Notes: a model not told the origin generated them from the sequence alone. A DNA stretch of 64,000 nucleotides from Linum tenue (GCA_946122785.1 CAMGYJ010000005.1:64802200-64866199), one strand, 5' to 3'; shown: positions 24,501 to 35,811, numbered from the stretch's first letter. A program made the numbers and translations.

Positions 24501-27499
24501 AACATGGGCATTATCACAGTGCACAATCTTTTGGAAAGTCCAGGCGGTGGTGAGGGGTGTGAGCAGGATCCCCTAGGTTGAGAGGGCATCAATGCTGATG
24601 TTTGGGTTGAAGAAGCGAGGGGACAAGTCATAGCCTCTTTAAAACTCAAGAATCACGTTCAACCATCATTGCCACTAAGGTTGGGGAACGAACCTTGGAA
24701 TCGAAAACAAATCCATTTCGAGCAATCCACACATTTCATAAGTAGCAGGTAATCTTGCGAATACGATCATCTGACATATGCTCTTTGAGGTTGCAAAACC
24801 ACTCGGAGAAAGAGGACTTAGCGAAAGGGAGAGTTGGGAGAAGTCTAGAAATTGACCAAGTAGAAGCAGCATGCTGGCAATGGAATAGACAGTGAATAAT
24901 GGATTTTGCATGGTCATCACACAAATAGCACCCAAGAGTAGGTGCACACTTACGCATGAATAGCCTTGATCTAGCTGCAATTTCCTTTTTAGCACTCTTC
25001 CATATAAAGAACCTGAGCTTCGACAAAAATGATAAAGACCACATCCATCAACAATTTTCCTTGTTGGTTCGAGGGGCATTACCAGTCATTGGAAGACGCC
25101 AGTTTGTCTCTAGCCTCTCGAAGTGAGTGGTATGTTGATAGTACTGAATACACTCCAGTGTTATTGTATTTCTAATACCATCTGTCATGAGCATCCGGGG
25201 GGCCAATATGAACACGCAAGATAGTAAGTACAACCTCTATCGAGATACTAACTATCATGTCTTCCAATTTCTGTTCACGATTGGTAGGGGTAGATCCAAT
25301 CAGTAATTGTAGAATGCTCGAGCCTCAAGCAGGAGAGGGAGAAAGGTGGAAGGAAAGGAATCCATGGGTCATTTTGGAAAAGAGTATCCTCGCCTGACAT
25401 GATCCCATTGACCATATAGAATTTCAGTTTATTTTTGGTGTAATAGAAGCCATTCCAAATCCAGGATCCCTCCTTTCCTTAGATGCTGAAAACAGGTCAC
25501 CATTCGCAAAGTACATACCTTTGAGGATTTCATGGAAAAAAATAATGTTATCTTGAATAAGTCTTCCTCCTATAAAAGCAGCCTGTAATTCAGAAACCAA
25601 CCCTGACAGTCATTTCTTCATTCGGTTGGCCATAATCTTGGATACAACTTTGTACTGGATTTCACAGCAGCTAATAGGTCTAAGTTGTTTGATAAGATCA
25701 GGGGGTTGGACTTCAGGGATAAGATAACTATGCATATCATTCCAACCCTAGGGCATAGTTGAGGTACAAAATAAATCGTGAACTACTTTACCGAAATTCG
25801 GTCCAATTTTTAACCAATCCTGTCGAAAAAACATTATGGCAAAACCATCCGGTCTCGGAGATTTTTTGGGCCCCAAATAAAAAACGGCTACTTTGATATC
25901 ATCAAAAATGGCTCCTTTAACATCCCTTCTAAAGAAATGCCCCGACTCAACGAGTCCCTCCCCAACATCTACACATTTCTCTTATGCACCATTGCACCAT
26001 TGACTACAACTTCTTTGACCGCAACCACACTAGTTGCACCTCTTGTATGTCTTTCTTGATCTTAGCATAAAAATCAGGGGAAACCTCTGCCTCATCTGCA
26101 TGATTTTGTCATTTATGACATTGATTTTATTCCGATTCCAACTAAGTATTCTCAGGAATAGGGTAATCCATAATAGAAACAAGTTATGAAAAACGCGTTG
26201 GCCGCCCTTCATGCCAACCATACATGGGATTTGGTTCCTCGCCCACCTCTTGATAAGCCAATTTTTGGATGTCATTGGGTTTTCTCTCTTAAGGTCAAGC
26301 TTGATGGGTTGCTTGATAGATACAAGGCTCGGTTGGTAGATAAGGTTTTCAGGGTACTGTTATGGATCTTGGATTTAGCTAGAGTCTCAATGATCCCTTC
26401 TTTATGCACATTCAACCTCTCAAAGTCTTGTCATTCTTCTTCTCTATGTGGATGTGATGATCATTATCCACGACAAAGTTAAGGGTATTGATGCTCTTAC
26501 TCGTGGTTTTCTTAGCTCTTCTCACCTAAATGAGCTTGGTTAGCTTTCTTACTTCATTAGCCTTGAGGCCCATCAAGTTCGGGGATGCATTTTACTTAAC
26601 CATTGTCGGTATATGCTTGATCTTTTTGAATCAACTTCGTTCAATGATCGCACGTCTATCTCTACTCTAATGGAGGTGAATTGGAAAATTTACCTTAAGA
26701 TAGGAAATTTATTACCTGGCGAGGTAAGCAATATCACGTATGTTATCCAGATTAATAATAAGCCAGTTTATGTTCGCTCCTTGGAAAAATCAACTTGACC
26801 CGGTTCATCGATTGCTACGTTATCATCAAGACACTAACGAGGTTGGGGTTGTTTCTTCCTCTGATAGGTACCTTGCAGTTTCATGAATTTTCAAATGCAT
26901 ATTATGTTGGTTGTGTGGATACTGAGCATTCCACTACTGCCTGATGTATTCGATTTGGTGTGACTTTTATTTCTTGGAGATGTAAAATGAAATATTAGGT
27001 TTCTAAATCTTCTAATCAAGCAAAATATCATGTCATGGCTGACATCACCTTTGAGCAAGTGTGGTGACAAACTTTATTTTTTGATTTGGGTATTGCTTGC
27101 CAACTTCCTTTGAGTTAGATAATATTGCATCAGACGACCATATTGCATATCTATTGGCAAATGAATTTTACAGCTAGTTGACATTCGTATTGTACTGCAA
27201 AATTTTTGGTGAGAAATCTTCATCTAATTTGGGGGAGGCTATTGAGTTATCATGTTGCATATGTTTTGGGTTTCAACCAATTAGTATACGTAGTAGTATA
27301 TGTCCATACGTGAAGCAAAAAGCACAAGCCGAACCACTCCTCTTAAGATTCTTGGTTGTGTGATTGTATATATATGTACATGTGTACTCAACTGATTCAA
27401 GAAAATAAGAAGAACCAATATTTTTTTATAGACTAGTCTTGCTCATATTGAACAAAGAATCCACGTAAAAGTTGTCTCTTGATTTTGTTTAATTAATCA
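21599..27499 (+). mobile_element. Decayed Ty1/copia element carrying a nested LINE
   Basis: Two related LTRs bound it: 21599-21852 (TG...CA, 254 bp) and about 27240-27499. Shared text includes TTGAGTTATCATGTTGCA, AGACTAGTCTTGCTCA and AAGAAAATAAGAA. A decayed primer site (TGGTATTACAAC, 21853) follows the first LTR, and a polypurine tract (TTTGGGGGAGG, about 27229-27239) precedes the second. Plus-strand fragments occur in copia order: gag-like KNYVLWDFQF near 21940, integrase-like GYKYFVFLVGHATTYAWVYL at 23464-23523, the start of reverse transcriptase (NHTWDLVPRPPLDK, about 26217) with DGLLDRYKARLV, and an RNase H end near 26900-27050. Stops and frameshifts are everywhere. No TSD is evident. 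Confidence 0.85.
24080..26185 (-). mobile_element. 5'-truncated LINE inserted in the copia element
   Basis: Read on the minus strand, reverse-transcriptase blocks occur in LINE order: KKSPRPDGFAIMFF (about 25860), then LIPEVQPP, LRPISCCEIQYKVVSKIMAN (about 25660) and AAFIGGRLIQD. After these comes a zinc-binding reverse-transcriptase tail (KLRFFIWKSAKKEI, CYLCDDHAKSIIHCLFHC, 24736-25044). The 3' end is an A/C-rich tail, seen as a T-rich stretch at 24079-24101 on the plus strand. Stops and frameshifts make it dead. It interrupts the copia element between the integrase and reverse-transcriptase regions. The 5' border near 26185 is approximate and I could not define a TSD. Confidence 0.8.
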
Positions 27500-27786
27500 T
27501 CTGTTTGGATTACTAGGGGGATAGAAAACATCAAAAGAAAGGGAAAAAAGAGAGAATCATATCAAGGGATGGGGAAAGAGAGAGTTACAAATCAAAGGAG
27601 TTAGGGGGAGGGAGAGAAACATATCAGCTGAGGGCGGAGAGTAAGAGAGGGATGGAATACTAGTGGATTTATTTTCTTCATCTTCCCCATTTATTTACCC
27701 AAATATTTCGCCTAAGTGAGACAAATAATGTTGACATATGAGAGACATGCATGAAGGAGGCAGAAGATTAATCTATGGTTCTATTT

Positions 27787-28564
27787 AGGGCTGGAAGTTT
27801 GGTATCGATATTTGGGATATACCGAATACTGTACCGAATTTGTCTATATTTGGTATTACTGAATATACGTATTATTTTTTGGGATTGAAATTGAATTTTA
27901 ATTATTATTCGGTATTAGGGATTACGGGATTGAGATCGGTATATACCGAAATACCGATCAATACTGAAATATAAGCTAGTGTGTATTTTATCCTCTCAAC
28001 TAGACTCTCTCATTCACTACTACATGGCCCTCAACCACCAAGAGTGTCATTTCATTATACATAGATCATTCCATCACTATTTCACAACTGAGAAGTCCCC
28101 ATGCAACTCAAATTTGACTTTCCAATTTAAGCCACTCTCGTCTCTCACCTAATCTCTTGTAATTTTCATAACACCAAAATGAAAACACTAATATTAGTCA
28201 TCTCTCAACCTCTAATTCGTCAAATTAAAGATTACCAATGACAAGAACATGAGATGTCACCTCTCGTCCATTCTTGTTATCCATGTCCTAGCTCTAGGCA
28301 AACTCAAGACTATTTGCTTAGTCTCTTTGCCCTAAATTAGACAAATATAATCTAATTTATATATTTAATTATTAATATAAAAGGTAATTAATTTTATATT
28401 TGATAATACCAATTGGGATACTGAAGTACCGATTGAGATACCGAAATATGTAGGGATTGGGATTGGGATACCGAAATTATTTAGGGATTGAGATTATGAT
28501 TGATTTTAGTGTGTAATTCGGTTTTTGGTATTGGGATACCAATACCGTACCGATTTCCACCCCT
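27787..28564. mobile_element. hAT-like non-autonomous element, 778 bp
   Basis: The left end AGGGCTGGAAGTTTGGTA and the complement of the right end (AGGGGTGGAAATCGGTACGG) are inverted, and the subterminal zones carry many ATACCGA/TCGGTAT motifs. The flanks TTCTATTT (27779-27786) and GTCTCTTT (28565-28572) match at 6 of 8 positions, consistent with an aged 8-bp TSD. A diverged partial copy lies at 1838-2172 on the other strand. Confidence 0.75.
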
Positions 28565-29869
28565 GTCTCTTTTGGTTGTCATTTTTCCCCTAATCTGTTG
28601 ATGGCAATCGTGGCTTCGACCAATCAATTGTTTCATGGAGAGGGACAGATAAGCATATTAGAGATGAGGATACCAAGGAGGAATGAATAAGGTGTGTATA
28701 AAATGGGTCAATTCGAATTGACCCCAATTCAACCAATCCCAAGCAATCAAGTTGCTTGAGCAGGTCAATCCGGACTATCAACCTTACTCTTTAGTCTCTT
28801 CCACTTAGAACTTTGTTATAGAGACCTCATAACGCTCCTCACTACTTCAATAGGATTAATTGTACTCGTTATTATTTAATTTTTAGTTTACGTTCTATCT
28901 AGTAACCCATATGATATCTATGGTGCGGCCATAAAAAATAAAAAGGATAATAACTATTTATTTAGTAATATTATGATTAATGTTTAGTGACCATTTCATT
29001 TTATTTATACTATTTAGTAACCAATAAGATCCCAACACAGAGAAGGAATTTTTGCTCAAACTTTCAATAGTTACTACAATGTATTAGTTTTCAAAATAAT
29101 TGATAACTTTAGCGAGGATTTTAAGTTGATCATCAAAACTAATAATAAATTCATTTAATCATCTGTATATAGGCTAAATTACATAGTTGGTCACTCGAAT
29201 TATATATATCTTTCATGTTTGCCACCCGAATTACTTTTCTTTCTTATTAACCACTAACTTTACAATTCGTTACACCACTAGTCACCGGCCGTTAGTCTCC
29301 TTTAACCCCATAAAAATTTTGATGATGTGGCAATGGAAGTGCTGACTGTACTGTTAACTTATGACATATCAATTAAATAAATAAAAAATAAACAAAAATC
29401 AACTCCGACCTTCCCCTCTCACTCTTAGCCCGCTGGTGTCCATCTCTAGTAGAACCCTTCGTCGAATCGTGACACAATGCGAGCGTGAATCCGGCTGCGG
29501 TGGCGTGGCCCTGATGGAGATGGGTGACATCAAGAGGGATATTAGCTCTCCGACGAATGGACGGAGCGATTCGCTTGTCAACATTAGGACGGCGAAATCC
29601 CCACGCCTCTCCACTTCGTCGTACACATCATGGGCAGCCCAGTCTCCCCTGAAAATAGAGCTCGCAAAACAGAGCTCCACCCGCCAGGTCCCGTCGAGTA
29701 AACTGAGCTTCGCCCCTCCCCAAAAAAATATTGCAATCCCAAAACCCCAAATATCGCAATCCCTAAATAATGATGGTAAAGTTGGGAAAAAAATTCCACT
29801 GTACACACGTTCTTTAAAAAAATTCCCAAAATACATAAGTTATAAAAAAATTCCTAAAGTACACATGTT

Positions 29870-30200
29870 TGGCATTCACCGTTTTTGACAAACGCAGTAA
29901 AGAATATCACAGTGTTTGACAAAGACGGTGAATATTTCACCGTTTAAAGTAAAAACGGAGACGTATTCACCGTCTTCATCTAAAACGGTGATATATTCAC
30001 CGCGTTTGACCAGAACGGTGATTACATCACCGTTTTAGTTAAAAATGGTGAATACCTTCACCGTTTTAGGGTAACACGGTGATCTTTTCCCACGTTTCCC
30101 ACCCCTGGTAGGTCAAAATTAGGTCATAGCTACCTATTATTCACCGTTTGAGACGAACGCGGTGATGGTGTTCACCGTGTTCGACAAAAACGGTGAATAG
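29870..30200. repeat. Left array of CACCG...CGGTG hairpins
   Basis: About nine units of about 28-36 bp follow the pattern TCACCGTTTT(n)AAAACGGTGA, for example TCACCGTCTTCATCTAAAAC followed by GGTGA. Each unit can fold on itself, and the array is mirrored by the one at 34355-34770. It ends just before the TATA box of the transposase gene. Candidate transposase-binding sites, by analogy with subterminal repeats of other DNA transposons. Confidence 0.85.
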
Positions 30201-30214
30201 TTGGCAGATGTTGT

Positions 30215-30222
30215 TATAAATA
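30215..30222 (+). promoter_or_regulatory. TATA box of the MULE transposase gene
   Basis: TATAAATA lies about 375 bp upstream of the transposase ATG, immediately inside the left hairpin array, in a context (GTTGTTATAAATACCACACC) typical of plant core promoters. Confidence 0.6.
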
Positions 30223-30597
30223 CCACACCACCAGCAGTTGTAAAACATAACCACTCCCCCTTCTTCAAATTTCAACAACCAAAACCGAGCATAATACACA
30301 GAACAGGAATTTTCGGTATGTTGAGACTTTTTGTATTATAGTCTAATGATGTTTTAGTAGTTATAGTATGATTTAATTTTCGTATTATAGCCTACTGATG
30401 TTTTTAGTAGTTATATTGTTATGTTATGAATTACTTACCGTAGCAAATATGTTTTTTTAGTTAGGAAATTTATGTTGTTGTTAGTTGATTGAATTTATGT
30501 TACGTTAGTTATGAGATGGATAATATTAGTTGTACAATATGGTTTTGGTTAATTTTACTGTCATTAAGCTAATAGATACTTATTGTAAATTGTAGAT

Positions 30598-32770
30598 ATG
30601 GGTAAATTCAAGAAGTTTCGGCTTATTATTCGGTGGAATGGAAGGGTGACAAACTCTGACATAGACATTGATTATGAGGACGGCGAATCCACTATGCTGA
30701 AAATTGAGTCGCGATTCAATTTTCAAGAACTCTGTGATATTTGTGCAGACAGGGTTTGTACGAGCGGACAGACCAGACTTGGCAAAATTACTTACCGGTA
30801 TCCAGACATGAGTGCTGGCGGGGTCGTGTACCAAGAAGTTGTCATAAACGATGATGACGCGGTTACGATGATGTTACAGTTCCTAAGCGATAACCAAGTC
30901 CGGCTTGCAGAGGTGTATGTTGAGACCGAGGCGGTCGGTGAATCTCATTCTCACCACTATTCTTATGATGATGGTTTTGCAGGAGGGTACGGATGGGGTG
31001 GTAGTTCGAGCGGTGGTTATACAGGAGGTTACGGGGAGGGTGGTAGTTCAAGCAACTACGGTGGAGGTAGTAGTGCAGGATGGGTGCCATCGGAAGAATA
31101 CTCGCAACCTGATCAAGCAGCCCCATTTGTTGAGACCGATGGTGTTCAATGGCCTGCTTGGGGGCCAGAGTGGTATGAAATCGAGAATACCATTCGATCA
31201 GGGCGTACTTCACATGAGCGAGAAGACGATGTTGGTGATCGTGGTCATGTTGATCCTTCTGGCCCGAGCTATCCATTTGAGTCGAGTGACGAGGATACTG
31301 AGGAAGATTTGAGATCAGTGAGCGAGGAGGAGGAAGATACTGATGATAACGAGGATGAGGCGGCATTTCGTGAGGCATCCACGCCATATTACACACAGGT
31401 TCCAACTCAATTTTTACATAGTCAGAATGATGCCCCCGACTTTGTCCCTATGCCAGTTTATAATCCGACGGCCAATTTGGAGGTGGGTATGGCGTTCACA
31501 TCGAAAGACGTTGTGCATGATGCTTTTACAGAAGAGGCGTTGAGGCGCAATTTCGAGTGGAATGTAAAATATTATGACAGTAAACAACTACATGTCATAT
31601 GCAAGCATGATGCAGAGGGTTGTACGTGGCAACTGCGGGCTGCAAATATGAAGAGAAAGGGTGCTTGGGTGATTCGCAAAGCTGAGACGAACCACACATG
31701 CTCCTCGTCTATACTTTCCCAAGATCACAGGCAACTAAAAGCAAAGAAAGTTGGGAGAACTATTAAGCACCTTATAGAAGCACAACCAGATATCAAGGTG
31801 AAAGCTATCATGGCAGAGGTGAAGGATCGACATTCTTACACGATAAGGTACAAAAAAACATGGCATGGAAAGAAGAAAGCCATGGCTGAGGTGTATGGTG
31901 ATTGGAAGGATTCATATGCTTTACTCCCTAGAATTATGGGTGCAATGGAGGAGCCCAATCCTGGGACTGTTTTCGTCCCAGTATACAACAATGTATACAC
32001 TGAGGATCAAGTTCGAGTACAGGAGAAGCTGATGTTCCACCGTCTTTTTTGGGCTTTTAAACCATGCATTGACGGTTTTGGGTTCTGCATACCGGTTATT
32101 CAGGTATTTTACCAACTGGTTCCGGTTTTAAATGTTGTATTATTTTCTGTTACGTATATTTCATACTAATTAGATCCTAAATTTTTATTAAGGTTGATGG
32201 AAATTTCCTTACTGGGAAGTACAGAGGATGTCTTCTAATTGCCACTAGCGTTGATGGAAATATGCGGATTTTCCCGCTTGCATTTGCATTAGTGGAAGGG
32301 GAGAACAGCTTAAGTTGGGCATGGTTCTTTGACCAACTACACGAACACATCACACAACGGGAAGGTATTACGATTATATCCGATCGACATGCGGGGATTA
32401 GGAATGTTGTGGGTGGTTTTCCCGACGAGTGGGGATAGAGATGGCGATGGTGTATTTGACACTGGCTCGCCAATTTCCAGCACAAATTTGGGAAGAAGAA
32501 AGACATAAAAAATCAACTGTGGAATGCAGGTACTAATGTTTTTCTTATGCGATTTAAGTATGTGTTTATTAAGCTGATGTTATTCATCATGTATTGACCA
32601 GTTACGATTTTGTTCACCTTTCAGCGGTTGCACATCAACCAAAAAAGTACGAGCAGAAGATGAAAACGATCCGTCAGACCCACCGAGTTGGAGCAGTATG
32701 GGCTGAAGGTCAAGAGTTGCCCATGTGGACGTTCCATATGGACAACGGGGCCAGACGGAGTAAATTCAAA
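30598..32770 (+). pseudogene. MULE (MURA-type) transposase, broken
   Basis: Exon 1 (30598-32103) encodes 502 residues: an N-terminal module, a Gly/Ser-rich stretch (about 125-163), an acidic stretch (about 228-255), then a MuDR-type DNA-binding domain at about 297-367 with the zinc-ligand pattern C..HDAEGCTW...HTC. After an 89-bp GT-AG intron, exon 2 (32193 on) carries the start of the DDE core: VDGNFLTGKYRG, LAFALVEGEN and ISDRHAGI, with two of the three acidic catalytic residues. An in-frame TAG at 32436 breaks it, and a second stop follows at about 32457. A last fragment at about 32613-32770 (AHQPKKYEQKM) resembles the post-core region, after which sequence is lost to a tandem repeat. The third acidic residue and SWIM zinc finger are absent. 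Confidence 0.88.
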
Positions 32771-32940
32771 TTAAATATAGCTAAGATATAATAAATTAAA
32801 TTAGTCTAAGTACGGAATAAATTCAAATTAAATATAGATAAGCATATAATAAATTAAATTAGTCTAAGTACGGAATAAATTCAATTTAAATCTAGCTAAG
32901 CATGTAATAAAATTTAAATTGGGCTAAGTACGGAATAAAC
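32761..32940. repeat. Three tandem copies of a 58-bp AT-rich unit
   Basis: Units begin TAAATTCAA at 32761, 32818 and 32876, and each contains TAGTCTAAGTACGGAATAAA or a close variant. The repeat lies exactly where the transposase and plant-mobile-domain genes both lose their 3' ends, so a deletion followed by repeat expansion is plausible. Confidence 0.9.
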
Positions 32941-34069
32941 TTACTTGACACCGTATGGGGGATTTTGCAGAAAGTTTATCTCATCAACGTTTCTCCAGTA
33001 TGGACGTGGGTCGAGAGGTGCGAACATTGGAAGATGCTCCCATACCCACAGTTGTAGGATGAACATCGCAGCACCATCTTGCTTTGCTCCCACTTTCGAG
33101 CAAGTACACAGCTCCCGGTATACACCCGCTAGCACGGCCGATCCCCAACTCTTTTGCCCGATTGCATCCCAGTCACCAGTGAGCAATTCCAACCTTATGC
33201 CTTGAATCCACCGGTTCGACTTGTCGGGGAACATAAATCCACCCACCAAACCAATGAGGTAGATGCGGGCGTAGCCTCCACTTGTTCTTCCGGAGTCTCG
33301 TCATTGATTTCCACCTCAGCCTGGATGTGAGTTACCAGCCACGGGACCGACACTTGCCCCGCATTCAACGGTGGATGCCCCCGTCCTTGAATTGGTATCG
33401 TGGTCGGCATGTCAAAGCCCAAACGATCACGAATGAGCGGCCCCCTACCTCCTTCGGGTTTGGTAGTGGAACCAATGATGGCATCTCCAGAAATAGGCAG
33501 CCCGGTGAGGATCGCCACGTCTTTGAGGGTGATCGTCATTTCCCCCTCCGCAAGGTGGAACGTATGGGTTTCGGGACGCCATCGCTCCGCCATTGTCGTA
33601 AGCAGATCGTTGTCGATTTCGATCCGCATGAAATGGCGCAACATTCCCAAACCGGTCCTCTCTATATAAGGCGCCAACCTTTGATGCCAAGCGGGCAAGT
33701 TCGTGGTCCCTTTATGAACCACGGGAACAAGTGATTCCTACAAAAAAAATAGGAAAAACATCAATTTATTAGATTAAATAAAGCAAAATAAAACCTTAGA
33801 AAATAATAAAATAAAGCAAATAAATCATCAAATTACCGGATTGTTATCCCAAATAGCACGGGAGCGATGAGGTTCTTGATCTGTTAAGAGTCTCGCATCC
33901 CTTGGGCCATAATGGATATACAATCGAGGATCGTATATCTCGGCACCCACCTATAAAAAAGTAATGAAATCAGATATTGTTTTGATAAAAAAAACAAAAT
34001 AAAATTGTTTCGATTAAAAAAAATCAAAAAAATAAACCAAAAACCTACACGAAGAGCCTCTTCGTCCAT
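32941..34069 (-). pseudogene. Plant mobile domain (PMD) gene carried by the MULE, frameshifted
   Basis: Exons on the minus strand: 34069-34049 (MDEEALR), 33950-33837, and 33737 down to about 32941. The joins use GT-AG in phase 0. PMD landmarks occur in order: GPRDARLLTDQEPHRS, GMLRHFM, LLTTMAERWRPETHTFHLAE and TITLKDVAILTGLPISGDAI, then, in another frame, IYLIGLVGGFMFPD, SWGSAVLAGVYRELC and FILQLWVWEHLPMF. The shift lies near 33282, so this copy is broken. The end at GTCAAG/TAAGT is also a good splice donor (GTAAGT), so more exons probably followed before the deletion. PMD proteins include the Arabidopsis MAIN/MAIL1 family; the domain is known to be shared with Mutator and gypsy transposons. 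Its job in a transposon is unknown. Confidence 0.85.
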
Positions 34070-34299
34070 TTTTTTACGGAAGTCGGACAGAGGTTCGACG
34101 GGTTGAGGTTTGTAAGGGACGGGAACTTAGCGGGACGGGGGCTTTAGGGTCAAACTCTAGTAATTCTTTCTGATGTGGAAGATCGGACTTAGCCACAACC
34201 ACAGAGCATACTTAGAACGAGACTAGAGCGGATAAATTGAGGGAGAAAGAAGTAAAATGGTTGTGGTGTAAGTTGTAAGTGGGGGGGGGGGGGGGAGGG

Positions 34300-34308
34300 T
34301 TATTTATA
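34300..34308 (-). promoter_or_regulatory. TATA box of the MULE plant-mobile-domain gene
   Basis: On the minus strand ACTATAAATAACC lies about 230 bp upstream of the ATG at 34069. It sits between two long G runs (C runs on the coding strand), at 34281-34295 and 34319-34332. Confidence 0.55.
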
Positions 34309-34354
34309 GTTGGGGGAAGGGGGGGGGGGGGGAGGATCTGCCGAGAATTAATTT

Positions 34355-34770
34355 GGGGAGCATTCACCGCGTCCCTCAAAGGCGGTGAATGCATCGCCCT
34401 TCCCAAAAACGGTTCCAGACGAGGCGACGTGGCGTGCTGTAAGGTGTCGGATCGTGGGAAGAAAACCACGATCCGCGCCTCACCGCATCCAACGGCCATG
34501 GTGAAAGCACACTCGACGCGGATCGCTGACGTAAACAAACACGATGTATTCACCGTGTTTGTCTAACTCGGTGAATACATCGCGTTTGTCCACGTCAGCG
34601 ATCCGCGTCGCTTCACCGTTTTAAATTAAAACGGTGATTGACTCTTTGGTTATTCACCGGTTAGACGAAAACGGTGAACACTTCACCGTTTTAGTTTAAA
34701 ACGGTGAAAGCTTCACCGTTTTTGTCAAACGCGGTGATAATCTTAACTGCGTTTGTCAAAAATGGTGAAT
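34355..34770. repeat. Right array of CACCG...CGGTG hairpins
   Basis: This mirrors the left array: units such as TTCACCGTTTTAGTTTAAAA followed by CGGTGAA, and CACCGCGTCCCTCAAAGGCG followed by GTGAA. About eight units are present, partly diverged. Spacing and sequence match the left array in inverted orientation, so both belong to the extended terminal repeats of the MULE. Confidence 0.85.
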
Positions 34771-35811
34771 GACAAACATGTGTAGTTTTGGATTTTTTTT
34801 AACTTATGTATTTTTGGAATTTTTTTTAAGAAGTAGTGTACTTTGGGATTTTTTCCGGTAAAGTTGCCCCTTTGCCTTTTTATTTGAGGGGATTCTATTC
34901 CTTTAATTAAGAGGGGAGATCTGAGAGGGGTTTTATGCTAGGCTGGGAGGCGAGAAGGGAGTCGACGACTGTGGAGGATAGCTGATAGAGGCCGGACCAG
35001 CAATCGGCGGCAAGAGTTCCATTTAATTCCTTGCACAGGATCGCTGATGGAGGTTGGAGTGGCAATCGACAGCGGGAGTTCAATCAGGCGACGATGGAGA
35101 TCTTTTTCTCTGATTCTCGATGGGAGTAAAAGCTCCCTTCTCCTTCCAATCGAGATCCTCGAGCAAATTGCTTGTTGGGGAGGATTTTCGCCGTGTTGGG
35201 GTCGAGCAACTGGTGGGGAGCGGCACCCAGATATTGGGTTTTTTTGGCTCGTTTCTGCTTTGAAGGTTGTACTCGAAGATGATAGAGAGAGTGACGCAGA
35301 GGAAGGAGGAATGTCGTGTAATATATTTTTTTATTTTTTTAATTAACATGTCATCAAAGTGTCAGCCCAATTAGCAATTCCGTTTGCCACGTCATCAAAA
35401 ATTTGACAATGTTAACGGAATCTTACGGAGACTGACGGCCGGTGACTAGTGGTGAAACGAATTGTAAAGTTAGTGGCTAATAAAAAAGAAAAGTAATTCG
35501 GGTGGCAAACATGGAAGATTTATGTAATTCGAATGACCAAACGTGTAATTTAGCCACATCATATATTTCTAATGTGGCTCCTAAGCGTCCGACGCATCAG
35601 CCAAAAATTATTTTTTTTTTACAATTTAATATATCAATTTCATAAAGAAAACCTATTCTTGCTATGGGTAGAAAAAATAAACCCTTGTAAAAATAAACCC
35701 TCGGTGATTCGTACGCAGAAGCAAAGAAAGAAGTAGGAACTTTGGGTTCTACCACCCCTTCCATAACATAGAAACCCCTCTCGCTCTCGCTCCTTCCTAC
35801 AAATGCCCATT

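Larger units (their letters stand above)
29784..34856. mobile_element. Mutator-like element (MULE), 5073 bp, exact 9-bp TSD
   Basis: The ends are inverted (GGGAAAAAAATTCC at the left, GGGATTTTTTCC at the right) and continue as long, diverged terminal repeats through ACATAAGTTA and TACACATGTTTG. The exact 9-bp duplication GGTAAAGTT lies on both sides (29775-29783 and 34857-34865), the size typical of Mutator. Inside are a rightward transposase gene and a leftward plant-mobile-domain gene that converge on a tandem repeat at 32761-32940. Both genes are broken, so this copy is probably not autonomous. Confidence 0.92.
29172..35555. mobile_element. Long-TIR element interrupted by a Mutator-like element
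   Basis: The left text GGCTAAATTACATAGTTGG...CACTAGTCACCGGCCGTTAG (29172-29300) recurs inverted at the right edge up to 35555, with arms of about 220 bp that share GTTTGCCACCCGAATTACTT and ACTAACTTTACAATTCGTT. Without the inner insertion it would be about 1.3 kb, with no coding gene I recognise. The flanks CATCTGTATAT and CATCATATAT are similar but not identical, so the TSD and hence the superfamily are uncertain. Mutator-like is the likeliest, because of the long arms. Confidence 0.75.

Noticed and set aside
29399..29888. Long frames on both strands (145 and 150 codons)
   Set aside because: They are GC-rich non-coding interior of the long-TIR element; neither shows a known motif, and the plus-strand frame runs into the MULE terminal repeat.
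29870..30200. Regular short palindromic repeats resembling a CRISPR array
   Set aside because: The repeats are self-complementary, the spacers are not unique segments of fixed size, the array is mirrored at the other end of a Mutator element, and the genome is a plant.
33282..33734. Plus-strand frames of 150 and 89 codons
   Set aside because: They lie opposite the plant-mobile-domain exon and have no domain of their own.
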